From positions 1-27,128 of the forward strand of contig JAMIFV010000049.1 of assembly GCA_035906055.1 (NCBI GenBank): a stretch of 27,128 nt of DNA, read 5' to 3'. The DNA is from JAMIFV01 sp035906055 (GTDB lineage Bacteria > Pseudomonadota > Alphaproteobacteria > Rickettsiales > JABCZZ01). The notes under the pieces were generated by a model. It saw nothing but the letters and a program-made list of their open reading frames with translations, was not told the origin of the DNA and ran no database searches. A program made the position numbers and the translations under genes. Numbering within the stretch: the first letter of the stretch is position 1; every line of letters starts with the position of its first letter. Positions 22,215-27,128 of the stretch are shown here, piece after piece.

Positions 22215-23867
22215 ATGTGGAATGCCATAAAAGAGTTTTTTAGCTCCGGCGACTTCATGCCCCACGGGCATTGCTTCTTATGGCAGCCCGGCATCTTATG
22301 GTTGCACCTCGCTTCTGATGTCATTATTTTCGCTTCCTACTATTCCATCCCCTTTGCGCTGATCTATTTTGCGCGCAAGCGGCCAGATATGCCGTTCAGA
22401 CTGCTATTCACCCTGTTCAGTCTCTTCATCTTGCTATGCGGCACCACGCACCTGTTCAACATATGGGTGTTGTGGTACCCCGATTACTGGCCGGAAGGCA
22501 TAGTCAAGGCACTGACGGCAGCGGTATCTCTATGCACGGCCGTGCTGGTATGGAAGCTCATGCCGCAATTGCTCATGGTGCCCAGCCCCAACCAGTTGCA
22601 AAAACTTAACGAGGAACTGGTGCTTAACCAGCACGACATAGGACGCCGCGTGGAAGAACGCACGCTAGAACTTGAAGAAACGAACAGCAAGTTGGAAGAG
22701 GCCTATAAAATTGCGGAAAAGGCCAACAAGGCGAAATCGGAATTCCTGGCCAATATGAGCCATGAGATACGCACACCGATGAACGCGGTGATCGGCCTTT
22801 CACATATTCTTGCCAAATCCACGCCGCTCACTGAAAAGCAGCGAAACTGCATCAATACGCTGCGGCTCAGCGCCGAATCGCTCATGGACCTTATTACCGA
22901 CCTGCTGGACATCTCCAAGATCGAAAGCGAATCCATCGTCATGGAAAACGCCCGGTTCGACCTGCAGCGGCTTGTGTCGGAAACGGTCAGCATCATGTCG
23001 GTGAAGGCGCAGGAAAAGAAGCTGGAGCTTACGCTTACGTTTGACCCCGCGCTTACCGGCGAATATGTCGGCGATCCCACCCGTATACGCCAGATATTCC
23101 TCAACCTGCTGAGCAACGCGCTCAAGTTCACGGAAAAAGGCTCCGTTCACGTCTCGGTAACCCGGGAAGAGCGCAAACATTCCTATGCGCAATATGCAAG
23201 GATATGCGTAGCTGATACCGGCATAGGCATCCCTGCGGAAAAGCAAACTTCCATCTTCAACAAGTTCTCTCAGGCAAACAGTTCCATCAACCGCAAATAC
23301 GGCGGCACCGGTTTGGGGCTGGCTATTTCCAAAGCGCTGATCGAGCTGATGGGCGGCACTATTTCGGTGGAAAGCAAATCCGGAACCGGCTCCACTTTTT
23401 TTGTCACCCTGCCACTTGCTTCCGCAGAAACATTCAAGACAACCGGCGCGCAGGCCGGTAAGCCCTCTGTTGCAGAAACATCTGAAACAAAACACAGGGT
23501 ATTGCTGGTGGAAGATTACCAGCCCAACATTCTGGTAGCGAGCTCCATACTGGATGAACTGGGATACGATTACGACGTGGCGATGAATGGCGAGGAAGCT
23601 ATCAGCAAACGCTTCAGCCAGAATTTCGACATTATCCTCATGGACGTGCAGATGCCCGTGCTGGACGGCTACAATGCCACGCTGCTCATTCGCCAGAAAG
23701 AATCCGAAGACGCCCTTGCCGCCATACCCATTATCGGTATAACCGCGTTTGCCATGGCGGGCGATAAGGAAAAGTTCATAAACGCTGGCATGAACGACTA
23801 TGTCGCCAAGCCCTTCAACCCTGAAGAGCTCAGGCTTAAAATAGCCGAACTGCTTAACCAGAAATAA
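22215..23867 (+). CDS. Hybrid histidine kinase with an ethylene-receptor-like membrane sensor
   Basis: The product has 550 residues. The N-terminal part (about 14-120) has three membrane helices that match the ethylene-binding domain of plant ETR1 and its cyanobacterial relatives: FMPHGHCFLW, then SDVIIFASYYSIPFALIYF, then FILLCGTTHLFNIW. The residues known in ETR1 to bind copper or ethylene are all present: D35, Y42, I45, P46, I72, C75 and H79 (ETR1 D25, Y32, I35, P36, I62, C65, H69). ETR1 E38 is replaced by A48. A coiled coil (about 127-175) leads to HisKA with H183 (ANMSHEIRTPMN) and HATPase boxes (NLLSNALKFT, VADTGIGIP, GGTGLGLAIS). A receiver domain has the phosphoacceptor D477 (ILMDVQMP) and the Lys of AKPF. 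The start at 22215 is chosen because the sensor begins there; its ribosome-binding site is weak. No output regulator is adjacent. Confidence 0.9.
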   Translation: MWNAIKEFFSSGDFMPHGHCFLWQPGILWLHLASDVIIFASYYSIPFALIYFARKRPDMPFRLLFTLFSLFILLCGTTHLFNIWVLWYPDYWPEGIVKALTAAVSLCTAVLVWKLMPQLLMVPSPNQLQKLNEELVLNQHDIGRRVEERTLELEETNSKLEEAYKIAEKANKAKSEFLANMSHEIRTPMNAVIGLSHILAKSTPLTEKQRNCINTLRLSAESLMDLITDLLDISKIESESIVMENARFDLQRLVSETVSIMSVKAQEKKLELTLTFDPALTGEYVGDPTRIRQIFLNLLSNALKFTEKGSVHVSVTREERKHSYAQYARICVADTGIGIPAEKQTSIFNKFSQANSSINRKYGGTGLGLAISKALIELMGGTISVESKSGTGSTFFVTLPLASAETFKTTGAQAGKPSVAETSETKHRVLLVEDYQPNILVASSILDELGYDYDVAMNGEEAISKRFSQNFDIILMDVQMPVLDGYNATLLIRQKESEDALAAIPIIGITAFAMAGDKEKFINAGMNDYVAKPFNPEELRLKIAELLNQK

Positions 23868-23885
23868 TACGGCGGGACCGTTGGC

Positions 23886-25274
23886 TTACCTGGGGCCAAC
23901 CATGTCCTCAGGCCTGATCCACTGGTCGAACTGCTCAGCGGTCAGCAGCCCGAGCGCAATCCCCGCCTCCTTCAGCGAGCTGTGCTCCTTATGCGCTTTC
24001 TTGGCGATCCTGGCGGCATTATCATAACCTATATGCGGGTTGAGCGAAGTCACCAGCATGAGCGATTCATTCATCAGCTTGGTGATGCGTTCCCTGTTCG
24101 CTTCAATGCCCGCCACGCAATTATCGGTAAAGCTCACACAGCCGTCGGCGATGAGCCTTACAGACTGCAGCACGTTATAGATGATCACCGGCTTGAACAC
24201 ATTCAGCTCGAAATGTCCGGTAGCGCCGCCTACCGTTACCGCCACATGGTTGCCCATCACCTGCGCGGCGACCATCGTCAGCGCCTCGGACTGGGTGGGA
24301 TTCACCTTGCCCGGCATGATGGAAGAACCCGGCTCGTTCTCCGGCAGCGAAAGCTCGCCAAAACCGCAGCGCGGGCCGGAACCAAGCAGGCGGATATCGT
24401 TGGCGATCTTCATCAGTGAAACAGCCAGCGTATTGAGCATACCGGAAGCTTCCACCATCGCGTCATGCGTGGCAAGCGCTTCAAATTTATTGGGAGCGGT
24501 TACGAACGGCAGGCCGGTCATTTTGGCAACTTCCGCTGCAAAGCCTTCGGCAAAGCCCTTCTTGGCATTGAGGCCGGTGCCAACAGCCGTGCCGCCCTGC
24601 GCAAGCTGGTAAAGCGCAGGCAGCACGCTTTCTGCACGGCGGATACCATTGGCAATCTGCGCCACGTAACCGGAGAATTCCTGGCCGAGCGTTAGCGGCG
24701 TCGCATCCTGCAGGTGGGTGCGGCCAATCTTGATAATGTCCTTAAACTCGTCCTGCTTGGCCAGCAATGCCTTGTGCAGGTGCCTGAGCGCAGGGATAAG
24801 GCTTTTTTCAATTTCCACTGCCGCTGCGATATGCATGGCGGTCGGGAAAGAATCGTTGGAAGACTGCCCCATGTTCACATGGTCATTGGGGTGCACGGGC
24901 TTCTTGGAGCCCATTTCTCCACCTGCGATCTCGATAGCGCGGTTGGAGATGACCTCGTTCACGTTCATGTTGGTCTGCGTGCCGGAACCTGTCTGCCACA
25001 CCACCAGCGGGAAGTGGCCGTCCAGTTTGCCGTCGATCACTTCCTGCGCGGCTTTGGTAATTAGCAGGCCGATGGATTTATCCATCACCCCAAGCTGCAT
25101 GTTTACTATGGCAGCGGCGGATTTGAGCGTGCCAAACGCACGGATAAGCGGCACGGGCATCGTCTCCCCGCCGATCTTGAAATTCTTCAGGCTGCGCTGG
25201 GTCTGCGCGCCCCAGTATTTATCCGTGGCAACATCAATAGGGCCAAAACTGTCGGTTTCCTTACGTACACTCAT
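23886..25274 (-). CDS. fumC: Fumarate hydratase, class II
   Basis: The product has 462 residues. It interconverts fumarate and malate in the citric acid cycle and needs no iron-sulfur cluster. The signature GSSIMPGKVNPTQSE with the catalytic Ser loop is at about residue 315. TGSGTQTNMNVNEV, PNDHVNMGQSSNDSFPTA and GRTHLQDATPLTLGQEF with the catalytic His are also present. The start at ATG 25274 has AGGAG seven bases upstream; the frame extends five codons further, but that would place the ribosome-binding site inside the gene. It converges with the sensor kinase over an 18-bp gap that has no terminator-like hairpin. Confidence 0.96.
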   Translation of the reverse strand: MSVRKETDSFGPIDVATDKYWGAQTQRSLKNFKIGGETMPVPLIRAFGTLKSAAAIVNMQLGVMDKSIGLLITKAAQEVIDGKLDGHFPLVVWQTGSGTQTNMNVNEVISNRAIEIAGGEMGSKKPVHPNDHVNMGQSSNDSFPTAMHIAAAVEIEKSLIPALRHLHKALLAKQDEFKDIIKIGRTHLQDATPLTLGQEFSGYVAQIANGIRRAESVLPALYQLAQGGTAVGTGLNAKKGFAEGFAAEVAKMTGLPFVTAPNKFEALATHDAMVEASGMLNTLAVSLMKIANDIRLLGSGPRCGFGELSLPENEPGSSIMPGKVNPTQSEALTMVAAQVMGNHVAVTVGGATGHFELNVFKPVIIYNVLQSVRLIADGCVSFTDNCVAGIEANRERITKLMNESLMLVTSLNPHIGYDNAARIAKKAHKEHSSLKEAGIALGLLTAEQFDQWIRPEDMVGPR

Positions 25275-25342
25275 GGGATTCTCCTGCATTGCGATGATGG
25301 TATTATTCGATTATTAAAGTCATCTAACCCTCTGCTAACCAT

Positions 25343-25975
25343 ATGGCAACAGCAAAACGAAACTCACCGGATTACTGGCTGAAAGCTAAACGTCACCTTT
25401 CCAAGGCTGACCCCGTGCTGGGTGCGATTATCCGCCGGTATAAAGGCGAAACGCTCACCAGCAAAGGCAGCGCCTATTTCTCGCTTGCACGTGCCATTGT
25501 CGGCCAGCAGATATCGGTAAAAGCCGCCGACAGCGTCTGGCGCAAGCTGGAAACCGGCCTTGGCGGTGCCGTGCTCCCCCCTGTTGTGCTTGAAGCCAGC
25601 ACCGAAGAGCTGCGCAGCTGCGGGCTTTCCGGCCAGAAGGCCATCTATTTACGCGAGTTGTCGCAGTTCTTTGTCAGCCGCCCACACAGCGACTGGCACA
25701 CAAAGCATGACGACGAGGTGATCTCCGACCTTATCTCCATCAAAGGCATCGGCAGGTGGTCGGCAGAAATGTTCCTTATCTTCCATCTCATGCGGGCTGA
25801 CGTATTTCCCATTGCCGACCTCGGCCTGCGCAAAGCCATCGAAAAACATTATAACGGCGGGCAGGACATGGCACCCAAGGCAATGCAGAAGCTCGCGCAG
25901 AAATGGCAGCCTTACCGCACCGTGGCCACGTGGTATCTCTGGCGCAGCCTTGATCCGGTTCCCGTCGAATATTAG
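25343..25975 (+). CDS. DNA-3-methyladenine glycosylase, AlkA/HhH-GPD type
   Basis: The product has 210 residues. It excises alkylated purines in base-excision repair. The HhH-GPD fold is seen in YFSLARAIVGQQISVKAADS (about 45-64), the hairpin LISIKGIGRWSAEMFLIFHL (about 131-150), and FPIADLGLRKAI with catalytic D159. It lacks the N-terminal domain of E. coli AlkA, resembling the shorter Mag1-like and two-domain bacterial forms. It diverges from fumC with a 68-bp AT-rich gap. A 106-bp gap follows in which I see no gene. Confidence 0.88.
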   Translation: MATAKRNSPDYWLKAKRHLSKADPVLGAIIRRYKGETLTSKGSAYFSLARAIVGQQISVKAADSVWRKLETGLGGAVLPPVVLEASTEELRSCGLSGQKAIYLRELSQFFVSRPHSDWHTKHDDEVISDLISIKGIGRWSAEMFLIFHLMRADVFPIADLGLRKAIEKHYNGGQDMAPKAMQKLAQKWQPYRTVATWYLWRSLDPVPVEY

Positions 25976-26081
25976 CGATGCGCCCATACGCGCAAGTGCG
26001 CACGCAACAAGCCTATATGAATGCGCCCCGAAGAAGCGAAGTGAATCAGGATATGAAATGCCCGATGCATGGCGACGATTC

Positions 26082-26882
26082 TTAGAATTGCCGGATAAAG
26101 GCAAGGTTGCAGGTAGCCGGAGCATAGCTAGTGTTATAGCCCCCGTTAAAGTCGGAGCTGTTAACGGAATTGGTGCATTTATCACTTCCCCAGTCTGTGC
26201 TGCCTTCCTTAGCATGAAAAAAAACTATTCTTCCTTTCCCGGGCATTCCATCATCTGCCTTGCTGTCAATAGCATAGGCTGCTGATGCGGTGAGGGTCGG
26301 AGCTATTGCGGTATTAGAACCTGCTGCTGTGCTGCTGTAACCAACCAGTGCGAAATAATTACCGAAATCTATTGAGTAATGGTAATTATTGCTAATGCCA
26401 GCGAAGTTCTGGTTCTCAGTTACCCAGATGCCAGTAGCAATCCTGGAGGTGGGTACATTTCTGCCGGGGCTATTGCAGGTGTGGCAGCCCCCTCCCGCAC
26501 CTGTGTAATCGCCTTGTATCAAACGGGCCATGCTTAAATGCTTCCAGAGATAGTATATCTCCATGCGGATATAGCCAGTGCCGTAGTTAATTTCACCATC
26601 GCTGTTGCCATCGCAATTTGTGCAGCCAAGATAAGTGCTGGCTTGCCCATAATCTCCCGGTATTTCTCCGTATTTCTCACGAAACGTGGTGCTGGCAGTG
26701 GCAAAGCGCTGGTGCTCGGTAATAACAGCCCGTATCTCCGCGCTGCGTATGAGATCGCGTCCCACCAGCACACCCCCAACGATAAGACCGATGATGACGA
26801 GCACTATACTGATCTCAATCAGCGTAAACCCACGCAATTTATTATTTAGCAATACTGTGCGCACATGGGGAGCGGTTAACAT
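26082..26882 (-). CDS. Type IV prepilin / pseudopilin-like protein
   Basis: The product has 266 residues. The prepilin peptidase site is LRGFTLIEISIVLVIIGL with cleavage after G18, the normal Glu at mature position 5 (E23), and a hydrophobic helix to about residue 40. The body is Gly/Asn/Tyr-rich and has six Cys (CTNC, CHTC, DKCTN, ATCN), which could form three disulfides. DGNSDGEINY (about 91-100) looks like a calcium-binding loop of the kind found in major pseudopilins, but it is only a pattern. The length exceeds that of typical pilins. It has no pilus-assembly neighbours in the window. No good ribosome-binding site is visible before the ATG, so the start is moderately sure. Confidence 0.8.
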   Translation of the reverse strand: MLTAPHVRTVLLNNKLRGFTLIEISIVLVIIGLIVGGVLVGRDLIRSAEIRAVITEHQRFATASTTFREKYGEIPGDYGQASTYLGCTNCDGNSDGEINYGTGYIRMEIYYLWKHLSMARLIQGDYTGAGGGCHTCNSPGRNVPTSRIATGIWVTENQNFAGISNNYHYSIDFGNYFALVGYSSTAAGSNTAIAPTLTASAAYAIDSKADDGMPGKGRIVFFHAKEGSTDWGSDKCTNSVNSSDFNGGYNTSYAPATCNLAFIRQF

Positions 26883-26937
26883 AGGCTTTAAATGTATAAG
26901 CGATGGAAGAATCCACTACAATGAACCAAATTACCAA

Positions 26938-26956
26938 CCTCCGGCAAAGCCGGAGG
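26938..26956. repeat. Hairpin outside the IS200-type transposase
   Basis: CCTCCGGC and GCCGGAGG pair perfectly (8 bp) around an AAA loop. It lies downstream of the transposase stop, where IS200/IS605 elements carry a sub-terminal hairpin at the right end used for strand recognition. It could equally be a terminator hairpin. Confidence 0.55.
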
Positions 26957-26974
26957 TATAAGACGCTTCGCTTG

Positions 26975-26989
26975 ACCGCCCAAGGCGGT
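26975..26989. repeat. Second hairpin, directly after the transposase stop
   Basis: ACCGCC and GGCGGT pair (6 bp) around CAA, two bases beyond the stop codon. It could be a terminator for the transposase or part of the element's end. Confidence 0.4.
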
Positions 26990-26991
26990 TG

Positions 26992-27128
26992 TTAACGAAA
27001 GAGCTTTAGCTGGTCGATACGCACGTCTTCCTTCTCCTGATTGCGGATATACTCCCTTATCTTTGCTTCATCGCGACCGACGGTGGAGACGAAGTACCCT
27101 CGCGCCCAAAAACTTTCTCCGGTAAAGT
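26992..27128 (-). mobile_element. tnpA: IS200/IS605-family transposase TnpA, C-terminal part
   Basis: The last 45 codons are visible; the gene continues beyond the window. FTGESFWARGYFVSTVGRDE and REYIRNQEKED are the characteristic C-terminal motifs of the HUH/Y1 transposases of IS200/IS605. The Tyr of REYIRNQ (codon 27049-27051) corresponds to the catalytic Tyr, with the conserved Gln four residues later. These enzymes move single-stranded DNA by cutting and rejoining at hairpins near the ends. TAA at 26992-26994 ends the frame. No accessory tnpB is visible in the window. Confidence 0.88.

Noticed and set aside
25976..26081. Possible small gene or terminator between the glycosylase and the prepilin
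   Set aside because: Only a weak GCGC/GCGC hairpin is present, with no start codon backed by a ribosome-binding site.

Overview
The window reads as a piece of an alphaproteobacterial chromosome. This rests on content and order: ftsE divergent from an MJ0042 zinc-ribbon/DUF3426 protein followed by hpt; lysC close to ptsP (EI-Ntr); ubiG next to that block; the argH–small lipoprotein–lysA run; and mreD–PBP2–RodA. GC content looks moderate, coding density is high, and the genes are mostly housekeeping. No tRNA, rRNA or CRISPR array was seen. Short palindromic repeats and two transposase fragments at the window edges suggest a genome with active or recent small mobile elements. I cannot name the genus.

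Layout. 1-312: C-terminal end of a transposase, then a dispersed palindromic repeat. 313-1026 (-): ftsE, with no ftsX behind it. 1071-2359 (+): zinc-ribbon membrane protein and hpt. 2427-12812 (-): a ten-gene unidirectional run, in transcription order rimI, lysC, a nitronate-monooxygenase-like enzyme, an unknown membrane protein, ptsP, a RodZ-like HTH protein, ispG, argH, a tiny LptM-like lipoprotein, and lysA. Many junctions are overlapping or nearly so. The first and last enzymes of lysine synthesis lie near its two ends. 12840-13580 (+): ubiG. 13577-15691 (-): a very large prepilin-like protein ending in about 300 residues of glycine-rich sequence. 15739-17679 (+): a lipoprotein of unknown role, gmk, and an SGNH hydrolase.

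17648-22055 (-): a cell-elongation cluster in transcription order mreD, mrdA (PBP2), a trypsin-like serine protease, and rodA. The protease is an extra gene between PBP2 and RodA, and a palindromic repeat is read through in its signal-peptide region. 22215-23867 (+): a hybrid histidine kinase whose membrane sensor closely resembles the ethylene-binding domain of plant ETR1. 23886-25274 (-): fumC. 25343-25975 (+): an AlkA-type DNA glycosylase. 26082-26882 (-): a second prepilin. 26992-27128 (-): the C-terminal part of an IS200/IS605 TnpA, followed by two hairpins.

The most noteworthy items are the ethylene-receptor-like kinase (D35, Y42, I72, C75 and H79 match the known copper/ethylene residues), the repeat translated inside the protease leader, the protease inside the rod operon, and the prepilin–polyglycine fusion with Gln instead of Glu at pilin position 5 and an apparently leaderless promoter. 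All functional statements come from motif reading by eye; no database search was run.
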